From: an uncultured Clostridia bacterium
GTDB lineage: Bacteria; Bacillota; Clostridia; TANB77; CAG-508
Assembly: GCA_934130435.1 (NCBI GenBank)
Contig: CAKOYB010000007.1
Coordinates: forward strand, 1 to 56,901
DNA: 56,901 bases
Direction of reading: 5' to 3'
In this document: one piece after another, positions 26,808 to 36,004 of the stretch
Layout: each line of letters starts with the position of its first letter
How positions within the stretch are numbered: the stretch's first letter is position 1
The notes under the pieces: generated by a model
What the model saw: only the letters and a program-made list of their open reading frames with translations
What the model was told of the DNA's origin: nothing
Databases searched by the model: none
Position numbers and translations under genes: made by a program

Positions 26808-28658
26808 ATGTGTGGTTTTGTTGGTTTTGCAAATTTAAAGCATACTACTACTGATAAAGATTTTGACGTCTTAAAAACTATGACGTCTGCTATAACTCAT
26901 CGTGGTCCTGATGAGGGAATGTTTTTTTCTGACGAACATATAAACTTAGGACATAGGAGACTAGTTATTTTAGATGAAGAAAATGGAAAACAACCTATGA
27001 GTTTTACTTATGACGATATAACTTATTCTATGGTATATAATGGACAATTATATAATTCTAAAGATATAAGAATGGACTTAATATCTCTTGGATATACTTT
27101 TTGCGGCTATTCAGATACAGAGGTTGTACTTAAGGCATTTATTCATTATGGTACTGATATTTTTAAAAGTTTTAACGGAATATTTAGTTTTGCTATTTGG
27201 AATAATAAAAAACAGGAGCTTACATTATGTAGGGATCAATTCGGTATAAAGCCTTTATACTATACATTAATTGATGATACTATTGTTTTTTCTTCTGAAA
27301 TTAAAGCAATTTTAAAATACCCTTCCGTTACACCTGTAGTTGATAAGCAGGGTATATGTGAGTTGTTTGGAATAGGTCCTAGTCATACCCCTGGTACAAG
27401 TGTATTCAAAAATATTTTTGAAGTTGAACCAGCACATTATGCTGTTTTTAATAGTTATGGTCTTAAATCATTTGAATATTGGAAATTAGAAACTAAAGAA
27501 CATACTGATAATTTCGATACTACTTGTGAAAAAGTTCGTGCTTTACTTTCTGACTCGATCCAGAAACAACTTGTATCTGATGTTCCTTTATGCGCTATGC
27601 TTTCTGGCGGTTTGGATTCAAGTATAATTGTTTCATATGCAAGTAAATATTTTGAGAAAAATGGATTACCAACATTGGAAACATATTCAATTGATTATGT
27701 AGATAATGATAAGAATTTTATAAAAAGTGATTTTCAGCCTAATTCCGATAATTATTTTATAGGTCTTATGACAGATAAATTTAATACAAATCATCATAAT
27801 ATTGTTATAGATACTCCTGAACTTGCAGATGCACTTGAAGATGCAATGATTGCAAGAGATATGCCTGGAATGGCAGATGTAGACTCATCTCTTCTTTTGT
27901 TCTGTAAAAATATAAAACAAAATGCTAAAGTTGCTTTGTCCGGTGAATGTTCAGATGAAATATTTGCAGGTTATCCTTGGTTTTTTAGAGATGACGCATT
28001 AAACAGTAACACCTTTCCATGGTCTATTGCTATTACGGAAAGGCAGAATTTACTTAATACTCAAATTGCTGAAAAAGTAAACTTAAAAGATTATATTGAT
28101 TATAGATACAATGAAAGTATAAGCAAAGTTGAATTTTGTTCTAAGGATTCTGAACAAACTAAGCAAAAACGAGTTATATCTTATTTAACCATGAATTGGT
28201 TTATGCAAACATTATTAGATCGTTCTGATAGAATGAGTATGTATAATGGATTAGAATTAAGAGTTCCTTTCTGTGATTACAGGTTAGTTGAATACTTATG
28301 GAATATTCCTTGGGAAATAAAGGCCTTGAATGGTCGTGAAAAAGGTTTATTGCGTTATATTGTAAAAGATATTCTTCCTGATGAAATTGTAAATAGAAAA
28401 AAGAGTCCATATCCCAAAACTCATAATCCAACATATTTGAAAAAAGTTAAAGGTATGTTATCTGACATAATGGATAATCCAAATTCTCCTATAACAGATT
28501 TGCTAAATAAGGATTATATTATAGACATTCTTCAAACAAATGGTTCTTCTTTTTCAAGACCTTGGTTTGGACAGTTAATGACTGGACCTCAACTTATGGC
28601 ATATCTTTGTCAAGTTAATATGTGGTTAAAAAAATATAAGCCTACAATTGAATTATAG
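26808..28658 (+). CDS. asnB: Glutamine-hydrolysing asparagine synthetase
   Basis: This is a 616-residue class B asparagine synthetase. Cys2 of MCGFVGFAN is the glutaminase nucleophile, followed by ITHRGPDEG and LGHRRLVILD. The synthetase domain has the PP-loop MLSGGLDSSI (around residue 265), ALSGECSDEIFAGYPWF and LDRSDRMSMYNGLELRVPF. It makes asparagine from aspartate, ATP and glutamine. It is divergent from pyrG, starts after a GGAGG site, and is probably monocistronic. I see no T-box leader upstream. Confidence 0.96.
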   Translation: MCGFVGFANLKHTTTDKDFDVLKTMTSAITHRGPDEGMFFSDEHINLGHRRLVILDEENGKQPMSFTYDDITYSMVYNGQLYNSKDIRMDLISLGYTFCGYSDTEVVLKAFIHYGTDIFKSFNGIFSFAIWNNKKQELTLCRDQFGIKPLYYTLIDDTIVFSSEIKAILKYPSVTPVVDKQGICELFGIGPSHTPGTSVFKNIFEVEPAHYAVFNSYGLKSFEYWKLETKEHTDNFDTTCEKVRALLSDSIQKQLVSDVPLCAMLSGGLDSSIIVSYASKYFEKNGLPTLETYSIDYVDNDKNFIKSDFQPNSDNYFIGLMTDKFNTNHHNIVIDTPELADALEDAMIARDMPGMADVDSSLLLFCKNIKQNAKVALSGECSDEIFAGYPWFFRDDALNSNTFPWSIAITERQNLLNTQIAEKVNLKDYIDYRYNESISKVEFCSKDSEQTKQKRVISYLTMNWFMQTLLDRSDRMSMYNGLELRVPFCDYRLVEYLWNIPWEIKALNGREKGLLRYIVKDILPDEIVNRKKSPYPKTHNPTYLKKVKGMLSDIMDNPNSPITDLLNKDYIIDILQTNGSSFSRPWFGQLMTGPQLMAYLCQVNMWLKKYKPTIEL

Positions 28659-28705
28659 ATTTGTTCTTTGTAATATAAATGTAATATTTTTTTGTTCGGT
28701 AATTA

Positions 28706-28734
28706 TTGTCATTTTTAGGTTTATTTTATATAAT
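28706..28734 (+). promoter_or_regulatory. Promoter of the zincin-like gene
   Basis: TTGTCA (28706-28711), 17 bp, TATAAT (28729-28734), about 35 bp before the start codon at 28770. The gene therefore has its own promoter and need not depend on asnB. Confidence 0.6.
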
Positions 28735-28769
28735 AATGTTATTAATATACTAAGGAGTAAGTTATTCTT

Positions 28770-29855
28770 ATGAATATTAAATCTGAACTTCGTAAAGAAG
28801 GCATTGAGGTAATATCAAAATTAGAAAATGACAAGGTTAATTTAATTGCTAAGGATATATCAAAGAGATTGACAAACGCTTTTCCAGAACAGAATATTAA
28901 CTATTATGAATTGTTTGCAAAGCTATCAAATTTAAATATGTATATTGCCAATATTCCTAATTGTATTGCGGCTAAATACTTTTATAAAAATAATTCAATT
29001 TACTTTAACAGTAATTATGATTTAAATAATTTAGGCTCTGTTGCAATTCATGAATGTATTCACTCTTTACAAGCCCAAGTTAATTCTGTAAATAAATTAT
29101 CTAAATTAGGATTATGTGACTTTACAGACTCTAAGCTTTCTGGAATGGGCATTAATGAAGCTGCTGTTCAATATATGGCTATGAAAAGTGTAAAAGCTAA
29201 TACAGAATTTGTAAAATACTTTGAAATTGATTTTCCTACTATTAGCCCAAATTATTATGCTTTAGAATGCAATTTAATTAAACAAATGGCTTACATTACT
29301 GGTGAATATACTTTATTTAATAGTACTTTATATAGTAATGATAGTTTTAAGGATAAGTTTATTGCCTTAACTAATAAAGAAACTTATGAAAAGATAAAAT
29401 ATAATATAAATTATATTATTTATTTAGAGGATACTTTAAATTGTATTTATTCAAAATTACAATTAAGTAATTGCGTTTCATCTAACTATTCTAAGTTAAT
29501 GAATAAGGCTGAGAAAATCAAATCTAATATAAGAGATTTATTTTTAATAACACAAAATAGAATTTTTACAAGTTATTTTGATAATTACTTTGATTCTTTA
29601 TATACACATAAAAGCATAGAAAATTTTAGATCATGTTTGTATAACTATAAAGATCTTATTGGTACTACCGATAATTATACTTTTTTTAATAATTACTATA
29701 TATCTAAAATGACTGAAATTGAAAGAAAATACTCAAACTCAGAAAACAGTTTAGCCTTATTATTACCAGTAAAGCAAACTTACTTAAGTATTCTTATAAG
29801 AAAGATCAAGACATTATTTAGAATAAAGAGCAATGTTTATGACACATATAGATAA
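28770..29855 (+). CDS. Putative zinc metallopeptidase-like protein, unknown family
   Basis: This 361-residue protein shows no clear signal peptide or membrane span. It has AIHECIHSLQAQ with an HExxH motif at residues 94-98, and 31 residues later GINEAAVQYMA, whose Glu130 could be the third zinc ligand of a gluzincin. The C-terminal two-thirds is helical, rich in asparagine, tyrosine and lysine, and ends in a basic stretch. I do not recognise a named family. It has its own promoter and shares a bidirectional terminator with the convergent gene. Activity is inferred only from the motif pair. Confidence 0.5.
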   Translation: MNIKSELRKEGIEVISKLENDKVNLIAKDISKRLTNAFPEQNINYYELFAKLSNLNMYIANIPNCIAAKYFYKNNSIYFNSNYDLNNLGSVAIHECIHSLQAQVNSVNKLSKLGLCDFTDSKLSGMGINEAAVQYMAMKSVKANTEFVKYFEIDFPTISPNYYALECNLIKQMAYITGEYTLFNSTLYSNDSFKDKFIALTNKETYEKIKYNINYIIYLEDTLNCIYSKLQLSNCVSSNYSKLMNKAEKIKSNIRDLFLITQNRIFTSYFDNYFDSLYTHKSIENFRSCLYNYKDLIGTTDNYTFFNNYYISKMTEIERKYSNSENSLALLLPVKQTYLSILIRKIKTLFRIKSNVYDTYR

Positions 29856-29889
29856 AAAAACAACTTCCATGTGAAGTTGTTTTTTTATC
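29851..29889. terminator. Bidirectional terminator between convergent genes
   Basis: CAACTTC and GAAGTTG with a 5-nt loop, flanked by seven A and seven T on either side. It serves the zincin-like gene and the CmpB-like gene. Confidence 0.88.
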
Positions 29890-30431
29890 TATATGTAACG
29901 AATTACTGAAAATATTGTATCTACTATATTAATTGCGATTATAACAATTAGTATAATGTCCAATATGTTGGATGGTATTTTTTCTCTAAGTTTTTTTATC
30001 ATTTTTTTAGTAGGGTTATAGATTCTTTTTATAAATACTATTCCCATTAGTCCAAACAAAATTGAGAACATTAAGCATACTCTTCCTTGTAAGTTTAGAA
30101 ATTCTCCTCTATAGTCCCACCATCTTATTCCAAATAGTAACTCTAGTACTAATGAAGCAATATATTCCAGTAATGTAAATATTGTAGTAATCATAAAAAA
30201 AGTACATATGTAATTTATATTTCTCTTTTTTAAAGTTTCAGTTATTAGTATTAATATTACAGCTCCATATCCGTAAATTGGACATATTATACCATATAAA
30301 AAGCCTCTCTTTACAAATGTGCCAAATATGCTATATGCATATAATGTCTCTAGAATCCAGCCTAAGAATGCACAGGCAAAATAGTAAATTATTAAATTTT
30401 CAACAAAAACTTTTTTATCATATTTTTCCAT
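29889..30431 (-). CDS. CmpB-like putative ABC transporter permease (PF06541 type)
   Basis: This polytopic membrane protein of about 180 residues has five or so helices. It has the family core YYFACAFLGWILETLYAY, then VKRGFLYGIICPIYGYGAV, and WWDYRGEFLNLQGRVCL. The PF06541 family is annotated as a putative permease, but transport has not been shown for these short versions. The best start is the ATG at 30431, 6 nt after AGGTGA; an upstream TTG would include the ribosome-binding site. Confidence 0.8.
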   Translation of the reverse strand: MEKYDKKVFVENLIIYYFACAFLGWILETLYAYSIFGTFVKRGFLYGIICPIYGYGAVILILITETLKKRNINYICTFFMITTIFTLLEYIASLVLELLFGIRWWDYRGEFLNLQGRVCLMFSILFGLMGIVFIKRIYNPTKKMIKKLREKIPSNILDIILIVIIAINIVDTIFSVIRYI

Positions 30432-30502
30432 TTTTTCACCTAGCAATTTATAATCACTTAGTTATTTTATTATTTTTTTCGTTTTTTTGCAATATTATAT
30501 TA

Positions 30503-33124
30503 CTAAATATTATCTTTTCTTATAGTTTCAATTATATTTTGTTTGTTTATTTTATTTAATGAATATTTCATTATGCTTATTATCAATACAAACACTGCTA
30601 TTATTGAAATTGATACTCCGCTTACTGGGAATATAAATCCAAAGTCTACACTTTCTCCAAATGCCTTAAACATTAAATAAGACAATAATGTTCCAATTGG
30701 AATTCCTATTAATAATGATTTCGTTCCATAGAATATGCTTTCTAATCTTATCATTCTATTAAATTCTTTTGTTGTCATTCCAATAGATTTTAGGTTTGCG
30801 AATTCTTTACTTCTTAAGTTCATATTTGTTGTTATTGTGTTAAATATATTAGTAACGCCAATTAATGAAATTACTGTTATAAATCCATAAAGGAATATTG
30901 CAATTACTATCCACATTGCTTTTTGTTCTCTTATATATGAATCTATATTAGTTATATTAAGATTCTTGTCTATCTTTCTTATATTTTCTTCTAATACATC
31001 TGAATTATTACAATTTATATAGAGTTCTATTCCATTTGATAAATAATAATCACTTTTTTTCTGAATCCATTCATCACTTACTATAATGTATCCACCAGTT
31101 GTTTTACCTTCGAATCCCATTGGATATTTATCTGTTGATTTAGCAATTTCAATTTCAGCATTTCTTTCATCAACACTTTTCCCTACTAACTTCATACTTA
31201 GTATATCTCCTGCTTTGTATTCATATGGTTCAAATTTTGTATTTATATATCTACCCTTGTCATTTTTTATAAATGTAGTTGCACTATTTATTAATATTGC
31301 TTTATCTTTTACTTCATCATATTTTAATCCAAGTTTATTTATATATCTATTATATTCTTCTTTTCCAACTGAATAAATACTAAAGTTTGTAGTAGTTGAT
31401 CCTCCCTCTTCTTCAAATTTTCCTATATATTCTCTTCCCATACTTGAATATTTTACATCTTTAATATCTACACTAGCAATTATTGATTTTTGTATGGAAT
31501 ATTCCTTTATTCCGTCTAGTTCGATTATTTGTTTTATATTTTCATTATCAGTTAAATTTTGTTTTGGAACACTAACTATTAAATTATAATTTGCTTCTCC
31601 ATATTGATAATACATTGATGAAGTTTTAAATGCATAATTAATAAATGTTGAGGTTGGTATAAATATTGCAACACTTACAACTATTGAGATAACCGTTGTC
31701 CTATATTTTTTCTTATTTCTTTTTAGGTTTTTATATGCAATGTCTCCACCAACTCCAAATATCTTCTTAATAATCTTTGGTGATTTTAGCTTTTTGGATT
31801 TTATTTTAATATCTTCATTTGATCTTATTGCTTCAATTGGAGAAACTTTAGCTGCTCTTTTTGCAGATTTTCTGGCTGATAAGAATATAGTAATCATTGC
31901 TAGTATTACTGAAATACCTATTGCTGCCCAGGGAATGCTGTATACAAATATCATTCCGTTTAATGATTCTGCTAATATTGCACTTATTATCTTTAATACT
32001 ATAAATACGGCAAGCATTCCACAAAGCACTCCCATTGGTATTGCAATAATAGATAATATTAATGCTTCATAAAATACATTTTTCTTTATTTGTTTTGATG
32101 TTGCACCAACAGATGCAAGCATTCCATATTGCTTCATTTTTTCTGTTATAGATATTGCAAAACTATTTCGTATACAAAATACACTTGTTACAATAATTAT
32201 CGAAATAATTATTATACTTAATGCATATAACGTACTTAAAATTGAATCTCCAAATTCTAAAGCTTGAAATCTTAGCAAATCTTTATTAATTTCAAATTTA
32301 TACTTAGCAGTTTCATTTAACTTATCAAATTCTTCTATGGTAATATTACCTTTTACATTTTTTTCTGCTAAATCTTCTGGAATATTTAAAATATCGGCAA
32401 ATACCTTATATCTGTCTTTTAATTTACTTTTATTAAGTAACACATATATATTTGTATTTTCTTTAATATTACTATCATCAAGATATGTAATCACAGTATA
32501 GCCAGGTGCAGAATATGGTTCAACATTATTTCTTTGTCTTTGCATTATTCCAACTATTTCATATGTTTTGTTAAGTTTAGTATTAAATTTTTCTTCATCT
32601 TTATTATATGGATTGTGTTGATCTAATTCTGAATTTTCACTTAGTCTTTCTCCCATTTCTAAAGAAATCTTTTGTCCTATTTTATAATTTACTTTTCCAT
32701 TAGTAATAATATGTTCTGATATCATAAGTTCATTTTCATTTTGTGGTAATCTTCCCTCTACCAATTCAATTGGAGCATTTTTCAATGCTTCTTTGTTATA
32801 TGACATTACATATAAGTAAGGTTTATATTCATTTTTACTTTCATTTAATTTAGCATAGCCCATATCTTGAGCTAAATAATAGTTTTTTACATTTCTATTA
32901 TTTGCAATATATTTTAACTCTTCACTTGGAACATTTTTAAAGCAATAATGATAATTTCCATCTGTTTTTATAGTCCAATTAATCAAAGTTTGCCTAAAAC
33001 TTGTAACCATTCCTGCTACTGCTGTTATTAGTGCTGTTGCAAGAATAATTCCAATGATTGTAACTATTGTTCTTTTTTTGTTTAATTTTAAATTTGTAAT
33101 AGTTAATTTATTTAACAAATTCAT
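30503..33124 (-). CDS. FtsX-like ABC transporter permease (large)
   Basis: This 873-residue permease has an N-terminal helix, a large extracytoplasmic domain (about 45-285) and a first FtsX core of three helices (around 300-415). A linker with PIEAIRSNEDIK leads to a second FtsX-type half (helix near 480, extracytoplasmic domain, final three helices ending about 855). Two FtsX domains of this kind occur in macrolide, lipoprotein and antimicrobial-peptide exporters. It partners the ATPase encoded 51 nt upstream and, by context, the two-component system. The substrate is unknown. Confidence 0.88.
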   Translation of the reverse strand: MNLLNKLTITNLKLNKKRTIVTIIGIILATALITAVAGMVTSFRQTLINWTIKTDGNYHYCFKNVPSEELKYIANNRNVKNYYLAQDMGYAKLNESKNEYKPYLYVMSYNKEALKNAPIELVEGRLPQNENELMISEHIITNGKVNYKIGQKISLEMGERLSENSELDQHNPYNKDEEKFNTKLNKTYEIVGIMQRQRNNVEPYSAPGYTVITYLDDSNIKENTNIYVLLNKSKLKDRYKVFADILNIPEDLAEKNVKGNITIEEFDKLNETAKYKFEINKDLLRFQALEFGDSILSTLYALSIIIISIIIVTSVFCIRNSFAISITEKMKQYGMLASVGATSKQIKKNVFYEALILSIIAIPMGVLCGMLAVFIVLKIISAILAESLNGMIFVYSIPWAAIGISVILAMITIFLSARKSAKRAAKVSPIEAIRSNEDIKIKSKKLKSPKIIKKIFGVGGDIAYKNLKRNKKKYRTTVISIVVSVAIFIPTSTFINYAFKTSSMYYQYGEANYNLIVSVPKQNLTDNENIKQIIELDGIKEYSIQKSIIASVDIKDVKYSSMGREYIGKFEEEGGSTTTNFSIYSVGKEEYNRYINKLGLKYDEVKDKAILINSATTFIKNDKGRYINTKFEPYEYKAGDILSMKLVGKSVDERNAEIEIAKSTDKYPMGFEGKTTGGYIIVSDEWIQKKSDYYLSNGIELYINCNNSDVLEENIRKIDKNLNITNIDSYIREQKAMWIVIAIFLYGFITVISLIGVTNIFNTITTNMNLRSKEFANLKSIGMTTKEFNRMIRLESIFYGTKSLLIGIPIGTLLSYLMFKAFGESVDFGFIFPVSGVSISIIAVFVLIISIMKYSLNKINKQNIIETIRKDNI

Positions 33125-33175
33125 TTTTGTTCGTCCTTTCTTTTATCTATAGATTTTAAATTAAATTTTTTATAT

Positions 33176-33841
33176 TTAATTTAAAATTCTGCCATCTTCA
33201 ATTCTAATAATTCTATCTGCTTCTTTTGCAATTTCCAAGTTATGAGTTATCATTATAACAGTTTGATTATATTTTTTATTTGATAATTTTAATAATTCAA
33301 CTATTTCATCACTTGCTTTTGAATCTAGATTTCCTGTTGGTTCATCTGCTAATACTATCGCTGGATTTGTAATTAAAGCTCTACCTATTGAAACTCTTTG
33401 TTGTTGTCCTCCAGATAATTGATTTGGAAGATGTTTTACTCTATTTTCTAATCCTAACGTTTTTAATAATTCCTTTAATTGCCCTTTATTTACATTTTTT
33501 CCATCCAAATCACATGGAAGAGTTATATTTTCTTCTACGTTTAATATTGGTATCAAATTATAAAATTGATAAATTAATCCTACTTGTCTTCTTCTAAAAA
33601 TCGCTAAATTATCATCATTTAATTCATATATATTTTTTCCTTCTATATATACTTTTCCAGAAGTTGGTCTATCTACGCCACCTAGTAAATGTAACAAAGT
33701 TGATTTGCCGCTTCCAGAACTACCAACTATTGCAACAAATTCACCTTTATTTACTGTAAAAGACATATCATTTACAGCTATAACTTCATTTTCTCCTTTT
33801 CCATATTTCTTAGTTAAATGTTCAACTTTTAAAATTTCCAT
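33176..33841 (-). CDS. ABC transporter ATP-binding protein (MacB/LolD type)
   Basis: This 221-residue ATPase has the Walker A GSSGSGKST at residues 40-48, Q-loop YQFYNLIP, signature LSGGQQQRVSIGRAL and Walker B IVLADEPTGNLD, with the H-loop in MITHNLE. The motif set is that of ATPases paired with FtsX-type permeases, which work by mechanotransmission rather than classical transport. It lies about 85 bp downstream of the kinase terminator and 51 nt upstream of the permease. Confidence 0.95.
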   Translation of the reverse strand: MEILKVEHLTKKYGKGENEVIAVNDMSFTVNKGEFVAIVGSSGSGKSTLLHLLGGVDRPTSGKVYIEGKNIYELNDDNLAIFRRRQVGLIYQFYNLIPILNVEENITLPCDLDGKNVNKGQLKELLKTLGLENRVKHLPNQLSGGQQQRVSIGRALITNPAIVLADEPTGNLDSKASDEIVELLKLSNKKYNQTVIMITHNLEIAKEADRIIRIEDGRILN

Positions 33842-33901
33842 TCTAAATCCTCCTTATTTGTTTATATTTTACACATCTAAAATGACTTTTTTATGACTAT
33901 G

Positions 33902-33932
33902 AAAAAAAATAAGGAGATAAACTCCTTATTTT
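33902..33932 (-). terminator. Terminator overlapping the kinase stop codon
   Basis: AATAAGGAG and CTCCTTATT with a 6-nt loop, followed on the minus strand by a T run. The stop codon lies inside the stem, so regulator-kinase transcription is probably partly separated from the ABC genes. Confidence 0.75.
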
Positions 33933-35143
33933 ATATATTTTATAATAAATTTTGTTCCTTCATTCTCTTTTGTTTCAACTTGTATATATCCATTTTGCTT
34001 TTCTATTATACTCTTAGAAAGTGATAAGCCTATTCCAAAACTATTTTCTGATGAATTTTCTGATTTATAAAATCTATCAAATATATGTTTTAAATCTTTT
34101 GGATTTATTCCACTTCCCTCATCTTTTACCGTTATACTTGTATATACACTATTTTCCTCAATTCTTATTTTTACTTTTGTATTTATTTTTGTGTGTTCAA
34201 TCGCATTTTTTACTATGTTTTGAATTGCTTCTTTATTCCAGTTATAGTCTCCAATAAAATAGCAATCTTTATTTGCTTCTATTTCAAAGCCTACATTTTT
34301 TAGTTCAGTCATTATTTCTAAATTTGATATTACTTCATTTACTAGCTTATTAGCATTTATTCTTTGACTTTCAAATTCAACAACACCTGCATCTAGCCTT
34401 GATAATTTTAAAAGTGAAATTACTAGCCAATTCATATTTTCAATTTGTCTTGATATTTCAGCTATAAATTTATCTCTAGTTTGCTTATCCATATTATCGC
34501 TTTCACTTAAGTTATCTAACATTATTAATATTGATGTAAGTGGTGTTTTTAATTGATGTGATATATCAGAAATTGATGTTGTTAATGCTTCTTTTTGTTT
34601 TTCCGAATTATCTGCTTCTTCTTTTAGCATAACAGTTATTTTGTATAATTCATTTTTCAAACTACTTAGCTCGTCCTCTGTATTTTCATCTATATCTAAA
34701 ATATATTTTTTATTCGAAACTCTTTCTACATATTTAGTAATTTTATCAATTTCATTTTGTCTATATTTTAAATAAAAATAAAATACAACTGTTAATATTA
34801 CACTTGTTGTTATTAATATTATTAAGTTATACATTATAATATTTTTATCTTTTTGCTTTAATATTTCTATTGCTGGTTCATTGTATATCCCATACTTTTC
34901 TAATAAAGAGTTTTCTTCTTTAATTTCCTTGCTATTTAATATTTTTATTAAATCTTCCTCGTTTATATTAGGATATTCTTTTACTACAACATTTAAAATG
35001 TTAGATATATATAAATTAATGGTTTGTTTATATTTATTATTATAATAACAATTAATACAAACAACCGAAATAATTGCCAAAACAATTATTAATGTACTAG
35101 TTAATATTAAATTCTTTATCCCTTTATTTTTAAATATTTTCAT
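33926..35143 (-). CDS. Sensor histidine kinase
   Basis: This 405-residue kinase has two transmembrane helices (about 11-33 and 102-125) enclosing an extracytoplasmic loop of roughly 68 residues. A HAMP-like linker follows. The H-box ISDISHQLKTPLTS has His196 as phosphoacceptor. The catalytic domain has NAIEHT (N box), DEGSGI and FGIGLSLSKSI (G boxes). Its loop is much longer than that of BceS-type intramembrane kinases. It lies 12 nt after the response regulator and upstream of an ABC exporter it probably controls. Confidence 0.93.
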   Translation of the reverse strand: MKIFKNKGIKNLILTSTLIIVLAIISVVCINCYYNNKYKQTINLYISNILNVVVKEYPNINEEDLIKILNSKEIKEENSLLEKYGIYNEPAIEILKQKDKNIIMYNLIILITTSVILTVVFYFYLKYRQNEIDKITKYVERVSNKKYILDIDENTEDELSSLKNELYKITVMLKEEADNSEKQKEALTTSISDISHQLKTPLTSILIMLDNLSESDNMDKQTRDKFIAEISRQIENMNWLVISLLKLSRLDAGVVEFESQRINANKLVNEVISNLEIMTELKNVGFEIEANKDCYFIGDYNWNKEAIQNIVKNAIEHTKINTKVKIRIEENSVYTSITVKDEGSGINPKDLKHIFDRFYKSENSSENSFGIGLSLSKSIIEKQNGYIQVETKENEGTKFIIKYIK

Positions 35144-35155
35144 TTTTTCTCCTTA

Positions 35156-35821
35156 TTAGTCTATTACTCTATACCCTATTCCTCTAACTGTTTCTATTAT
35201 TTTACCTTCTTTGTCTCCAATTTTTTCCCTTATTCTTTTTATATATACTGTAAGTGTATTATCTTCCACAAAGTTTCCTGCTATGTCCCATATATCATTT
35301 AATATTTCTTCTCTTGTTATTAACTTATTTCTATTTGAAAATAGATTAACTAATATTTTATATTCAAGTTTAGTAAGAGTTATCTCTTCTTCGTCTTTAT
35401 AAACTTTGCCAGTTTCAGTATTAATTTTTATATTTTTAATTTGCAAACAATTATCTAAATTATTTTTTCTTCTTAAAACATTTTTAATTCTTGACACTAA
35501 TTCTCTATTCCTAAATGGTTTTATAATATAATCATCTGCACCTAAATCAAATCCCATAACCACATCTTTTTCTTCGTCCTTTGCTGTTAAAAATATAACT
35601 GGGATATTCTTTTTTTCTTTTATATATTTGCAAATATCAAACCCATTTCCATCTGGAAGTGACACATCTAATAAAACAACATCAAATGTTTCTTTATCTA
35701 GAATATTTAAAGTATCCCTTTTATTTTTTACAATACTATACTCAAATCCTTCTTCTTTAAATAAATACTCTAAACCTAGAATTATTGAATTATTATCTTC
35801 TACTAATAAAACTTTAATCAT
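35156..35821 (-). CDS. OmpR/PhoB family response regulator
   Basis: This 221-residue regulator has a receiver domain with the acidic pair near Glu8-Asp9, phosphoacceptor Asp52 in LLDVSLPDGNG, and FLTAKDEE with LGADDYIIKPF. The C-terminal winged helix has TKLEYKILVNLFSNRNK and TVYIKRIREKIGD. It is the first gene of the regulator-kinase-ATPase-permease series. Its promoter carries a palindrome next to the -10, a candidate operator. Confidence 0.95.
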   Translation of the reverse strand: MIKVLLVEDNNSIILGLEYLFKEEGFEYSIVKNKRDTLNILDKETFDVVLLDVSLPDGNGFDICKYIKEKKNIPVIFLTAKDEEKDVVMGFDLGADDYIIKPFRNRELVSRIKNVLRRKNNLDNCLQIKNIKINTETGKVYKDEEEITLTKLEYKILVNLFSNRNKLITREEILNDIWDIAGNFVEDNTLTVYIKRIREKIGDKEGKIIETVRGIGYRVID

Positions 35822-35844
35822 CTATATTAACCTTCCCATGGTCT

Positions 35845-35868
35845 ATTATATCACACTATTTGTAGTGT
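35845..35868 (-). promoter_or_regulatory. Extended -10 promoter with palindromic operator upstream of the response regulator
   Basis: Minus-strand TATAAT (35850-35845) is preceded by TGA. ACACTATTTGTAGTGT (35853-35868), a 6-4-6 inverted repeat, occupies the spacer, where a repressor or the regulator itself could bind. No good -35 hexamer is seen. Confidence 0.5.
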
Positions 35869-36004
35869 ATCACTTGTATATGACAAAATAGTGACTTATA
35901 GCATATATTTTAAATTTATATAATTATTGGGCTATACATTTATTTTAATTAAAAAATATATAGCCCTTTTAATCTCTTAAATCTTTTGTTTATATTTTAA
36001 ATGC

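Noticed and set aside
30503..35821. BceRS-BceAB antimicrobial-peptide detoxification module
   Set aside because: The kinase has a roughly 68-residue extracytoplasmic loop, not the short BceS loop, and the permease is much larger than BceB, so the specific name is not justified.
35935..35980. Terminator for the DUF2974 gene at GGGCTATA/TATAGCCC
   Set aside because: A hairpin exists, but the T-rich side is on the plus strand, where no gene ends; it was kept only as a note in the gene entry.
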